Shown here: piece by piece, positions 6,579 through 14,422 of the stretch
How the letters are laid out: every line of letters starts with the position of its first letter
Position numbering within the stretch: position 1 is the stretch's first letter
DNA from: an uncultured Bacteroides sp.
GTDB taxonomy: Bacteria; Bacteroidota; Bacteroidia; Bacteroidales; Bacteroidaceae
NCBI GenBank assembly: GCA_905203765.1
Contig: CAJKXC010000034.1
Span: 1 to 25,658 of the forward strand
DNA length: 25,658 bases
Direction of reading: 5' to 3'
Translations under genes and position numbers: made by a program
The notes under the pieces: generated by a model
Databases searched by the model: none
The model's input: only the letters and a program-made list of their open reading frames with translations
Told to the model about the DNA's origin: nothing

Positions 6579-7877
6579 ATGAGAAAGCTACATCTATTCT
6601 TTCTGTTCGCCTTGTTGCTTGCCGCTTGCAGCGATGACAACAAAGAAAAACAACCCGCTTTTGTCACCAACATCACGATAACCGATGCCGATAAGACCTT
6701 CGCCCCGGGCGATGCCGTGACCGTGAAGGCCGACGGCTTCCGGAGTGATGACCAAGTGATACTGGATATCTACTGGCCGATAGCCGACAATCCACTCTTC
6801 CCCGAAGGTTTTTCACGCTACAATCGTGCCGTCACTACGGAACAGACTGCTGGTAACGTCACTTTTCTTGCCCCCGGCCACTGGCCCGCTTCACGGGTAG
6901 AAATATTCCTGGAACGCGAAGGCAACCTCATGCTGCTCGGCGAAATTTCCGTTTCCGACGGACAACCGCCCAAGGAGTTCCAACTCTATGGTATCACCAA
7001 CTCCCGCAGTATGATGGTACACCCATACGGTATCGAGCAGATAAGTCTCAACAGTTCTGATGGTACTGTATCCAAATCAATCGTACAACTACCCAAAGGG
7101 CAAGAGTTTTCGCTTGTAGTCAACTCTCCGGGGAGCAATACTCTCTGCGGCATCTTAAAACAGGACGGACAATATACCACCGGTTGCTTCGACCTGTCCA
7201 TGCACTACTGGAGAAGCACGGCAGGACGTCCCGTAACGCTCTGCACCACCTATAACAACAGCATATTCGAGATTAGCCAAATTGACGAAACCCATCTGAC
7301 AGTCAATAGCATAACATCATCAGCTTACAGCAGGTCATCGATGCCCGCACCGGTATACCTCTTCGAACTGCCCGAAGGACTGAAAGCAGACGCCTTGAGG
7401 AACTATCGGGGCATATACCTCAGAGAAGGCTATATACTGCTCTCCGCCGATAATGGCGATGGAACGTTTTCACCTGTAGTAATGGAATTGCGCAATGGAA
7501 AGTTTAACATACAACTCTACGACCCGATACAGTGTGACGCCCTGATACCTTTCTGGATTGCAGTTCCCAAAGAAGGAACGAATGAAGGTACGTACGCCGG
7601 CGGATATGCCCTGTCGAAAGCGAACGGCGGCGAGACGGAATTCCGGCTTTGGAACACGACGACAAAGGGTATGGAAGAAGAGCCATTCGCCACTTTCCCC
7701 AATCCGGTACGCTCCATTGCCACTTTCTGCACGGGAGACTTAGACGCACAGAAACTCTATGCACTATTCGAAGCCTATCGTAACGGTCCGCTGATTGAGT
7801 CGTACGACCTGACAAAGAAGGAGTGGAAAAGCCTCGGGTCGGGCTATCCTTATGCTGAGATTGTATTGGCAAGATAA
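6579..7877 (+). CDS. surface-type lipoprotein of unknown function
   Basis: This 432-residue protein has a lipoprotein signal peptide with Cys17 in LLAACSDDN. The residues just after the cysteine (SDD) fit the Bacteroidota lipoprotein export signal, so surface exposure is likely. A short all-beta domain follows (about 25-130; DKTFAPGDAVTVKADGF), resembling the immunoglobulin-like or IPT-like modules of such lipoproteins. The remaining 300 residues are strand-rich and may form a propeller, but no repeat motif is clear enough to name. No catalytic residues or known family could be recognised. It has its own strong promoter (6525-6556) and faces the convergent MscS gene, with only 11 bases between the stops, so it is probably monocistronic. 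Confidence 0.8.
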   Translation: MRKLHLFFLFALLLAACSDDNKEKQPAFVTNITITDADKTFAPGDAVTVKADGFRSDDQVILDIYWPIADNPLFPEGFSRYNRAVTTEQTAGNVTFLAPGHWPASRVEIFLEREGNLMLLGEISVSDGQPPKEFQLYGITNSRSMMVHPYGIEQISLNSSDGTVSKSIVQLPKGQEFSLVVNSPGSNTLCGILKQDGQYTTGCFDLSMHYWRSTAGRPVTLCTTYNNSIFEISQIDETHLTVNSITSSAYSRSSMPAPVYLFELPEGLKADALRNYRGIYLREGYILLSADNGDGTFSPVVMELRNGKFNIQLYDPIQCDALIPFWIAVPKEGTNEGTYAGGYALSKANGGETEFRLWNTTTKGMEEEPFATFPNPVRSIATFCTGDLDAQKLYALFEAYRNGPLIESYDLTKKEWKSLGSGYPYAEIVLAR

Positions 7878-7888
7878 ACGGGAATTTA

Positions 7889-9688
7889 TCATTTACTCTT
7901 TTCCCGCAAATCATCCTTCGGTATTGTCGTCTCATTCCCGTCCCGCATCGCCATATAATGCGGAGACATAATCTCGATGCCGGCGGCATTGAAAACGTCC
8001 TGGATGTTCTGGTGCAAATTGGAATAAATCTCGCCGAGGCGGTCCGCTTCCCGGATATAAGCATTCACCTGGTAGACCGGATACCAGTCGCTAAGGGAAG
8101 TTTCGAGTACGAAGGGACGGGGATCGTCCGTCACGCCGGGAGTATTCAGCGCGGCTTCTATCAGGAGTTGGTGTACTTTGCGCCAGGGAGCATCGTAGCC
8201 GATGGTTACTTCGGAATGGATAATCAGACCGTACTCGCGGGCGGAAGCACTGTAATTAACGGTGTGCGAGGACATAATGAAGGAATTGGGTATGGTCACG
8301 ACTTCGTTCTTCGTGGTACGGATGCGGGTGACGAGCGGAGTCTTTTCTATCACGTTGCCCGTCGTCTCATTCAGTTGGATGCGGTCGCCCAGTTTGAAAG
8401 GACGCATATAGGTTATCACAAGTCCTGCCATCACATTGCCGATAACGGTGCTCGAACCCAACGAAACAATCAGACCGACAAACACCGAGATCCCCTGAAA
8501 GACACCGGACTGCGAACCCGGCAAGTAGGGATAGACCATTGCAATCATAAACGCATAGAGCAGAAACCGTACGATGTGAAACGTCGGAATAGCCCAGTCG
8601 GAATAGAAGCCTCTTATCTGCAACCGCTCCGATTGTATCTCATTGGCAAGATAGTGCACCAGCCTCACCAGATATTTCACCGCCAGCCATATCACAAAGA
8701 TGGTGAACAGGTTCGGAATATAGTCGATGACTCCATGCAGAATACTCTTCACAGGATTCCATATATAAGAGAATAGCTGATATGCAAAACCTTTGGTCTG
8801 AGGGAAAATAGAGAAGAGCAGCGGCACCGTGAGCAGTAACTGAAGAATCATAAAGGCATAGCGCAGCAGGTTTGCGAGGAATACAAGCAGATTGACCTGC
8901 TTCTGTGTATCGAGCAATTCATAATCCTGGATGGAAATAGGCTTCAACCTGGTGTCTTTCAGTTTCTGAATGCGCACTCTGAGTTTGCGGAACAGCCAGT
9001 TGGTAAGCTTGAACAGGAAGAATTGCCCGACAAGTACCAACACAAAATACAAGATACGCTTACCCAGTTGTACCAGGCTATGCTCTTCCTTCATGGACTT
9101 CAGCTTGTCCACAATGATATGCCGTTTACCGGACACCAGTTGTTCGCGGGTACAGTTCTCCCACAGTCCGTCTTGGTCGGTGAAAGAGGCGATTACTTTA
9201 TCGTTGTACATCAAGTCGGAAACGATATCACTGCTTTCTATATAGAGTGAGTCGGGATGGAGATTGAAACGTTTCCCCAGTTCAGTGACTTCAAAAGATA
9301 TGGACTCGGCACGTTGCTGGGGAGTATGCCCGCCACGCTTGGCATAAAGGTAGAACAGAGTATCACCTTCCACTACTACCGGCACGCCGGGAGTTACCTC
9401 ACGAAGCGAGTCGATGCGCAACTTCTGCTGTGCCAGTTTCACAGAATCGGCTGCATAGCTGGCCAGCTTCATCTGCTCCATTTCCATCCGCAGGTTCGCT
9501 TCATTCAACCTTGCCGCTTCCAGTTCTTCCCTGAGGGCCGACAAGTGTATTGAATCGGAATCTACTCTTACCGCCTTCGGTAAGCTATCTTTATGGAGAA
9601 CATCGAGAACTCTATCTACTAATTGTGCCGAGGCATTGCCTGCCGGCATAAGGAACAGCCAAAGGCAAAAAAAGTGAACCGCTTTCAT
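7889..9688 (-). CDS. MscS-family mechanosensitive ion channel with long periplasmic N-terminus
   Basis: This 599-residue inner-membrane channel should open under membrane tension to relieve osmotic downshock. A signal peptide (residues 1-21, ending ASA) precedes about 180 periplasmic residues that include a coiled coil (LREELEAARLNEANLRMEME) and a globular region (GDTLFYLYAKRGGHTPQQRAE). Around five membrane helices follow, the last being the pore-lining TM3-like segment GLIVSLGSSTVIGNVMAGL. The MscS beta domain comes next (LGDRIQLNETTGNVIEKT, then VVTIPNSFIMSSHTVNYS) and then the alpha/beta C-terminal domain. The length is well above the 286 residues of E. coli MscS, comparable to larger MscS homologues. 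It is convergent with the lipoprotein gene and divergent from the antiporter gene. Confidence 0.92.
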   Translation of the reverse strand: MKAVHFFCLWLFLMPAGNASAQLVDRVLDVLHKDSLPKAVRVDSDSIHLSALREELEAARLNEANLRMEMEQMKLASYAADSVKLAQQKLRIDSLREVTPGVPVVVEGDTLFYLYAKRGGHTPQQRAESISFEVTELGKRFNLHPDSLYIESSDIVSDLMYNDKVIASFTDQDGLWENCTREQLVSGKRHIIVDKLKSMKEEHSLVQLGKRILYFVLVLVGQFFLFKLTNWLFRKLRVRIQKLKDTRLKPISIQDYELLDTQKQVNLLVFLANLLRYAFMILQLLLTVPLLFSIFPQTKGFAYQLFSYIWNPVKSILHGVIDYIPNLFTIFVIWLAVKYLVRLVHYLANEIQSERLQIRGFYSDWAIPTFHIVRFLLYAFMIAMVYPYLPGSQSGVFQGISVFVGLIVSLGSSTVIGNVMAGLVITYMRPFKLGDRIQLNETTGNVIEKTPLVTRIRTTKNEVVTIPNSFIMSSHTVNYSASAREYGLIIHSEVTIGYDAPWRKVHQLLIEAALNTPGVTDDPRPFVLETSLSDWYPVYQVNAYIREADRLGEIYSNLHQNIQDVFNAAGIEIMSPHYMAMRDGNETTIPKDDLREKSK

Positions 9689-9731
9689 ATCATTCCTGAT
9701 TGGTCGTTTTAATTGTGTTTAATAAAGCGTA

Positions 9732-9739
9732 CAAACATA
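9732..9739 (-). promoter_or_regulatory. candidate -7 element for the MscS gene
   Basis: Read on the minus strand, the bases are TATGTTTG, a match to TAnnTTTG, ending 43 bases before the start codon at 9688. No clear TTTG -33 box was found at the usual distance. Confidence 0.45.
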
Positions 9740-9813
9740 CAGAATGTTTTTGATTTTAAGTCTAATTTTCATTTCTAAATAGCAAAGCACCGGTAAGAAA
9801 TGACTATTATTAC

Positions 9814-9821
9814 TATCTTTG
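9814..9821 (+). promoter_or_regulatory. candidate -7 element for the antiporter gene
   Basis: TATCTTTG fits TAnnTTTG and ends 25 bases before the ATG at 9847, the same distance seen before the other genes here. A -33 TTTG is not evident. Confidence 0.5.
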
Positions 9822-9846
9822 CCGCGAACTAAGAAAAAAGAGAACT

Positions 9847-10809
9847 ATGAATATACTCTTTCTTATCGGTGGGCTTCTACTCATACTGTTGGGGGCCAAC
9901 GGTCTGACCGACGGTGCAGCATCCGTTGCCAAACGTTTCCGCATACCGTCCATCGTTATCGGGCTTACTATTGTAGCTTTCGGCACTTCCGCCCCGGAAC
10001 TCACCGTCAGCGTATCTTCGGCACTGAAAGGCAGTGCGGACATTGCCATCGGCAACGTAGTGGGAAGCAATATCTTCAATACCTTGATGATTGTAGGCTG
10101 TACGGCACTCTTTGCCCCTATTGTCATCACCCGCAACACGCTGCGCCGGGAAATCCCCCTTTGCATCCTTTCCGCCATCGTTCTGCTAATCTGTGCCAAC
10201 GACGTATTTCTGGACGGCAGTAAGGAGAACATACTCAGCATCACCGACGGACTGATATTGCTCTGCTTCTTCGTCATCTTCATGGGCTATACATTTGCCA
10301 TTGCCTCGCACAATACGAAAGAGAAAGAAGAGGAAACCGAAGAAATAAAACAACTCCCGATGTGGAAATCTGTTCTATATATTCTCGGCGGACTTGGCGC
10401 CCTCATTGCCGGGGGCAGTTTCTTTGTAGACGGTGCCAGCGGCATTGCCCGCAGCCTGGGCGTCAGTGAATCCGTCATCGGCTTGACACTTGTGGCAGGC
10501 GGAACGTCGCTGCCCGAACTTGCCACTTCTATCGTGGCTGCCTTGAAAAAGAACCCGGAAATAGCTATCGGAAACGTTATAGGCAGCAATCTTTTCAATA
10601 TATTCTTTGTGTTGGGCTGCTCGGCTTCCATTACACCCTTGCATCTGAACGGCATCACGAATCTTGACCTATGGGTATTGGTAGGTTCCAGCATCTTGCT
10701 TTGGTTGGTCGGCATCTTTTTCGGCAAGCGCACCATCACCCGAATTGAAGGCAGCATTCTGATTCTTTGCTATGTAGCCTACACTGCCGTGCTGATATAC
10801 AATATATAA
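9847..10809 (+). CDS. calcium/sodium antiporter (CaCA family, YrbG-like)
   Basis: This 320-residue inner-membrane antiporter has two homologous halves of about five helices each, as is usual for the CaCA family. The alpha-1 repeat carries GTSAPE at residues 46-51 and GNVVGSNIFN at 69-78; the alpha-2 repeat carries GTSLPE at 219-224 and GNVIGSNLFN. These acidic and polar residues form the cation site in the family. The halves are joined by a charged cytosolic loop (TKEKEEETEEIKQ). The length is normal for bacterial YrbG-type exchangers. Exchange of Na+ or H+ for Ca2+ is expected, but the exact ions cannot be read from sequence. It is divergent from the MscS gene, and a weak hairpin without a T tract follows (10820-10840). 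Confidence 0.93.
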   Translation: MNILFLIGGLLLILLGANGLTDGAASVAKRFRIPSIVIGLTIVAFGTSAPELTVSVSSALKGSADIAIGNVVGSNIFNTLMIVGCTALFAPIVITRNTLRREIPLCILSAIVLLICANDVFLDGSKENILSITDGLILLCFFVIFMGYTFAIASHNTKEKEEETEEIKQLPMWKSVLYILGGLGALIAGGSFFVDGASGIARSLGVSESVIGLTLVAGGTSLPELATSIVAALKKNPEIAIGNVIGSNLFNIFFVLGCSASITPLHLNGITNLDLWVLVGSSILLWLVGIFFGKRTITRIEGSILILCYVAYTAVLIYNI

Positions 10810-10819
10810 GAGCATAAAA

Positions 10820-10840
10820 ATGAATCTCTTAGGGATTCAT
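10820..10840 (+). other. small hairpin after the antiporter gene
   Basis: ATGAATC (10820-10826) pairs with GATTCAT (10834-10840) across a 7-base loop. No T tract follows, so it is at most a weak terminator. Confidence 0.4.
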
Positions 10841-10902
10841 AGAAGTAAACATCCCGCAGGCAGTTTTTAAGTACTCCACGCGGTATTTTAAAGATTATCA
10901 TG

Positions 10903-10910
10903 TATCTTTG
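10903..10910 (+). promoter_or_regulatory. candidate -7 element for the GNAT-parE-coaD-ctp operon
   Basis: TATCTTTG matches TAnnTTTG and ends 21 bases before the ATG at 10932. A good -33 box is not visible. Confidence 0.5.
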
Positions 10911-10931
10911 CTGACTCAACATTAAACAACT

Positions 10932-12068
10932 ATGGCAATTACAATTAAAAAAGTTTCTACGAAGAAAGAGTTGAACCAGTTTATCCGCTTCAACTATAAA
11001 CTATATAAAAAGAATCCGTACTCCGTACCCGATCTCTTTGACGATATGCTCAACACCTTCAACCGGAAGAAGAACGCCGCATTCGAGTTCTGCGAAGCCG
11101 ACTACTTCCTGGCATATAAAGACGGAAAGATAGTAGGGCGTGTAGCTGCCATCATCAACCAAAGAGCCAACGAAACCTGGAACAAGAAAGAGGTACGCTT
11201 CGGATGGATTGACTTCATCGACGACCCCGAAGTGTCCGAAGCCCTGATACATACCGTAGAAGAATGGGGAAAAGAACGGGGCATGACCCAGATACAAGGC
11301 CCGCTGGGCTTTACCGATTTTGATGCGGAAGGTATGCTCATCGAAGGTTTCGACCAACTGAGCACCATGGCAACCACCTATAACTATCCCTACTATCCGC
11401 AGCACATGGAACGCATGGGTTTCAGCAAAGACGCCGACTGGGTGGAATACAAAATCTACATTCCGGATGCCATACCGGATAAACACAAACGTATCTCGGA
11501 CCTTATCCAACGGAAATATAACCTCAAAATCAAGAAATATACTTCGTCCAGGAAGCTGGCACGCGAGTACGGGCAGAAAATCTTCGAACTGATGAACGAA
11601 GCCTATAGCCCGCTCTACGGATATTCGGCTTTATCGCAAAGACAGATTGACCAATATGTAAAGATGTATCTGCCTATTATAGACCTGCGTATGGTGACAC
11701 TTATCACCGATGCTGATGACCAACTGATTGCCGTAGGTATCTCCATGCCCTCTCTGTCCGAAGCATTGCAAAAAGCGCACGGACGTTTACTACCTTTCGG
11801 ATGGTATCATCTATTGAAAGCATTATTCATGAAACGACGTGCCAAGATGCTGGATCTGCTGCTGGTTGCAGTGAAACCCGAATATCAGAACAAAGGTGTT
11901 AACGCTTTGTTATTTTCCGATTTAATTCCCGTTTATCAAAAATTAGGTTTTATATTTGCAGAGAGCAACCCCGAGCTGGAGATGAACGGCAAAGTGCAAG
12001 CCCAATGGGAATACTTCAAAACCGAACAGCATAAACGGCGCCGGGCGTTCATCAAAGAAATAAAATAA
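10932..12068 (+). CDS. GNAT-like acetyltransferase-family protein, function unknown
   Basis: This 378-residue cytoplasmic protein belongs to a large GNAT-like family known from Bacteroidota as hypothetical or N-acetyltransferase proteins. Two GNAT-like halves are suggested. The first has ADYFLAYKDGKIVGRVAAIIN at about residue 56 and IQGPLGFTDFDAEGMLIEGF at about 118. The second has a more standard acetyl-CoA loop, LLLVAVKPEYQNKGVNALLF, at about 312, followed by GFIFAESNPELEMNGKVQ. The acceptor is unknown. The gene is the first of a co-directional run with parE, coaD and an S41 protease; the parE ATG lies 10 bases after its stop. The protein is hydrophilic, with no signal peptide or membrane helix. 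Confidence 0.75.
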   Translation: MAITIKKVSTKKELNQFIRFNYKLYKKNPYSVPDLFDDMLNTFNRKKNAAFEFCEADYFLAYKDGKIVGRVAAIINQRANETWNKKEVRFGWIDFIDDPEVSEALIHTVEEWGKERGMTQIQGPLGFTDFDAEGMLIEGFDQLSTMATTYNYPYYPQHMERMGFSKDADWVEYKIYIPDAIPDKHKRISDLIQRKYNLKIKKYTSSRKLAREYGQKIFELMNEAYSPLYGYSALSQRQIDQYVKMYLPIIDLRMVTLITDADDQLIAVGISMPSLSEALQKAHGRLLPFGWYHLLKALFMKRRAKMLDLLLVAVKPEYQNKGVNALLFSDLIPVYQKLGFIFAESNPELEMNGKVQAQWEYFKTEQHKRRRAFIKEIK

Positions 12069-12078
12069 TGTGCTAATT

Positions 12079-13950
12079 ATGGAAGAAATCAACGGACTGA
12101 TGCCCGAAGGTAATGTAGAATATACGGAAGACAACATTCGTCATCTGGACGATATGGAGCATATCCGCGTCCGTTCGGGCATGTACATCGGCCGTCTGGG
12201 AGACGGCTCACAAAATGACGACGGTATCTATGTATTACTGAAAGAAGTAATGGACAACAGTATCGATGAGTTCAAAATGGGTGCCGGCAAACGTATAGAA
12301 GTGACTATTGACGAGAATCTCCGCGTCTGCGTGCGCGACTATGGACGAGGGATTCCGCAAGGCAAACTGATAGAGGCGGTCAGCAAACTGAATACCGGCG
12401 GTAAGTACGACAGCAAGGCTTTTAAAAAGAGCGTCGGACTGAACGGAGTGGGTATCAAAGCCGTAAACGCACTCAGCAGCCGCTTCGAAGTACGCAGTTA
12501 TCGCGATGGAAAGGTACGCATTGCCGTATTCGAGAAAGGAGTACTTCAGAGCGACACCACAGAAGATACGGAAGAGGAAAGCGGAACTTATATCTTCTTT
12601 GAACCGGATGCTACACTTTTCCTGAACTATACATTCCAGAATACATTCGTAGAGACGCTGCTGCGCAACTATACCTATCTTAACACCGGCCTTTCCATCA
12701 TTTACAACGGTCAGCGCATCCTCTCCCGCCACGGATTGGAAGACTTGCTGAAAGACAATATGACTGCCGAAGGCCTGTATGACATCATCCACCTGAAAGG
12801 GGAAGATATCGAGATAGCCTTTACGCACACCAACCAATACGGCGAAGAATACTATTCTTTCGTCAACGGCCAGCACACCACGCAAGGCGGTACGCACCAA
12901 AGTGCATTGAAAGAACATATCGCCCGCACCATCAAGGAGTTCTACAACAAGAACCAGGAATATTCCGATATCCGTAACGGTATCGTTGCCGCCATCGCCA
13001 TCAACGTGGAAGAACCGCAGTTTGAAGGACAGACCAAAACCAAACTGGGCTCCCCGTCTATGGAACCGGGCGGAGTAAGCGTCAACAAGTATGTGGGCGA
13101 CTTCATCAAGACGGAAGTGGATAACTACCTTCACAAGAATCCGCTTGTAGCCGAGGTGATGCTGCAAAAGATACAGGACTCCGAAAAAGAGCGCAAAGCC
13201 ATTGCCGGCGTCACCAAGCTGGCACGCGAACGTGCCAAGAAGGCAAACCTGCACAACCGCAAGCTGCGCGACTGCCGCTATCACCTGAGCGACGGGAAAG
13301 GCAAAGAACAAGAAAGCGACTCATGCATCTTCATCACCGAGGGAGACTCTGCCAGCGGTTCCATCACCAAAAGCCGTGACGTGAATACCCAAGCCGTATT
13401 CAGCCTGCGAGGCAAGCCGCTCAACTCTTTCGGACTGACCAAGAAAGTGGTTTACGAAAACGAAGAGTTCAACCTGCTGCAAGCAGCCTTGAATATAGAG
13501 GACGGCATAGAAGGACTGCGCTACAACAAAGTGATAGTAGCCACCGATGCCGATGTGGACGGTATGCACATCCGCCTACTCATCATCACCTTCTTCCTGC
13601 AATTCTTCCCCGACCTGATAAAGAAGGGACATGTGTATATCTTGCAGACGCCGCTATTCCGCGTGCGCAACAAGAAAAAAACCAGCTATTGCTATTCGGA
13701 AGAGGAACGCCAGAAGGCTATCCAGGAATTAGGCCCCAACCCGGAAATCACGCGATTCAAAGGTTTGGGAGAAATCTCACCCGATGAGTTCAAGCACTTT
13801 ATCGGTAAGGATATGCGCCTGGAACAGGTATCCCTGCGCAAAACGGATCTTGTAAAAGAACTGCTGGAGTTCTACATGGGCAAGAACACCATGGAACGAC
13901 AGAATTTTATTATCAACAACCTGGTTATTGAAGAAGATTTAGCATCATGA
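12079..13950 (+). CDS. parE: DNA topoisomerase IV subunit B (type IIA topoisomerase ATPase subunit)
   Basis: This 623-residue ATPase subunit works with ParC to unlink daughter chromosomes. The GHKL ATPase motifs are clear: EVMDNSIDEF (residues 56-65), VRDYGRGIPQG, and the glycine loop GLNGVGIKAVNALS. The TOPRIM metal motifs are EGDSASG (421-427) and DADVDG (490-495). The C-terminal part carries EITRFKGLGEI. The ATG at 12079 is preferred to an in-frame GTG at 12070, which would reduce the 10-base gap to the upstream stop. GyrB is the alternative: the sequence lacks the large insert of some GyrBs, and in Bacteroides this locus is generally annotated as the ParE-type subunit, but ParE versus GyrB cannot be settled without a tree. 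Its stop overlaps the coaD start (ATGA). Confidence 0.88.
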   Translation: MEEINGLMPEGNVEYTEDNIRHLDDMEHIRVRSGMYIGRLGDGSQNDDGIYVLLKEVMDNSIDEFKMGAGKRIEVTIDENLRVCVRDYGRGIPQGKLIEAVSKLNTGGKYDSKAFKKSVGLNGVGIKAVNALSSRFEVRSYRDGKVRIAVFEKGVLQSDTTEDTEEESGTYIFFEPDATLFLNYTFQNTFVETLLRNYTYLNTGLSIIYNGQRILSRHGLEDLLKDNMTAEGLYDIIHLKGEDIEIAFTHTNQYGEEYYSFVNGQHTTQGGTHQSALKEHIARTIKEFYNKNQEYSDIRNGIVAAIAINVEEPQFEGQTKTKLGSPSMEPGGVSVNKYVGDFIKTEVDNYLHKNPLVAEVMLQKIQDSEKERKAIAGVTKLARERAKKANLHNRKLRDCRYHLSDGKGKEQESDSCIFITEGDSASGSITKSRDVNTQAVFSLRGKPLNSFGLTKKVVYENEEFNLLQAALNIEDGIEGLRYNKVIVATDADVDGMHIRLLIITFFLQFFPDLIKKGHVYILQTPLFRVRNKKKTSYCYSEEERQKAIQELGPNPEITRFKGLGEISPDEFKHFIGKDMRLEQVSLRKTDLVKELLEFYMGKNTMERQNFIINNLVIEEDLAS

Positions 13951-14408
13951 GAAGAGCTATCTTTCCGGGAACGTTCGACCCGTTTACCATCGGACACTCG
14001 TCGGTAGTGAACCGTGCACTGACTTTTATAGACGAAATCGTCATCGGAATAGGTATCAACGAAAACAAGAACACGTATTTTCCCCTGGAGAAACGTGAAA
14101 AGATGATTCGGGACTTCTACCGGAACGAGCCGCGCGTCACCGTGCAATCGTACGACAGCCTGACCATCGACTTTGCCCAGCAGGTAGGTGCCAGTCTGAT
14201 TATACGCGGCATCCGTACGGTGAAGGACTTCGAGTACGAAGAAACCATCGCAGACGTCAACCGCAAACTGACCGGAATAGAAACCATCCTGCTCTTCACA
14301 GAACCGGAACTAACCTGCATCAGCTCCACCACGGTACGTGAGTTGTTGCAATTCGGAAAAGATATAAGTATGTTCATCCCGGAAGGAATGGAAATTAATG
14401 ATAAGTGA
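13947..14408 (+). CDS. coaD: phosphopantetheine adenylyltransferase
   Basis: This 153-residue cytosolic enzyme transfers AMP from ATP to 4'-phosphopantetheine to form dephospho-CoA, the penultimate step of CoA biosynthesis. The nucleotidyltransferase (H/T)xGH motif is TIGH at residues 14-17 in FPGTFDPFTIGH. The family motifs RGIRTVKDFEYE and ISSTTVREL (E. coli: ISSSLVKEV type) are both present. Length is normal for bacterial CoaD (about 160). It overlaps parE by 4 bases, so the two are translationally coupled, and precedes the protease gene by 14 bases. Confidence 0.95.
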   Translation: MRRAIFPGTFDPFTIGHSSVVNRALTFIDEIVIGIGINENKNTYFPLEKREKMIRDFYRNEPRVTVQSYDSLTIDFAQQVGASLIIRGIRTVKDFEYEETIADVNRKLTGIETILLFTEPELTCISSTTVRELLQFGKDISMFIPEGMEINDK

Positions 14409-14422
14409 TTAATAAATAGACA

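Noticed and set aside
7958..8776. 272-codon plus-strand frame opposite the MscS gene
   Set aside because: It is antisense to the conserved pore and beta domains of MscS and has low-complexity, unrecognisable content.
12235..13311. 358-codon open frame on the minus strand
   Set aside because: It lies fully inside parE, antisense to strongly conserved ATPase motifs, and its translation has no recognisable domain. Codon bias of parE explains the lack of stops.
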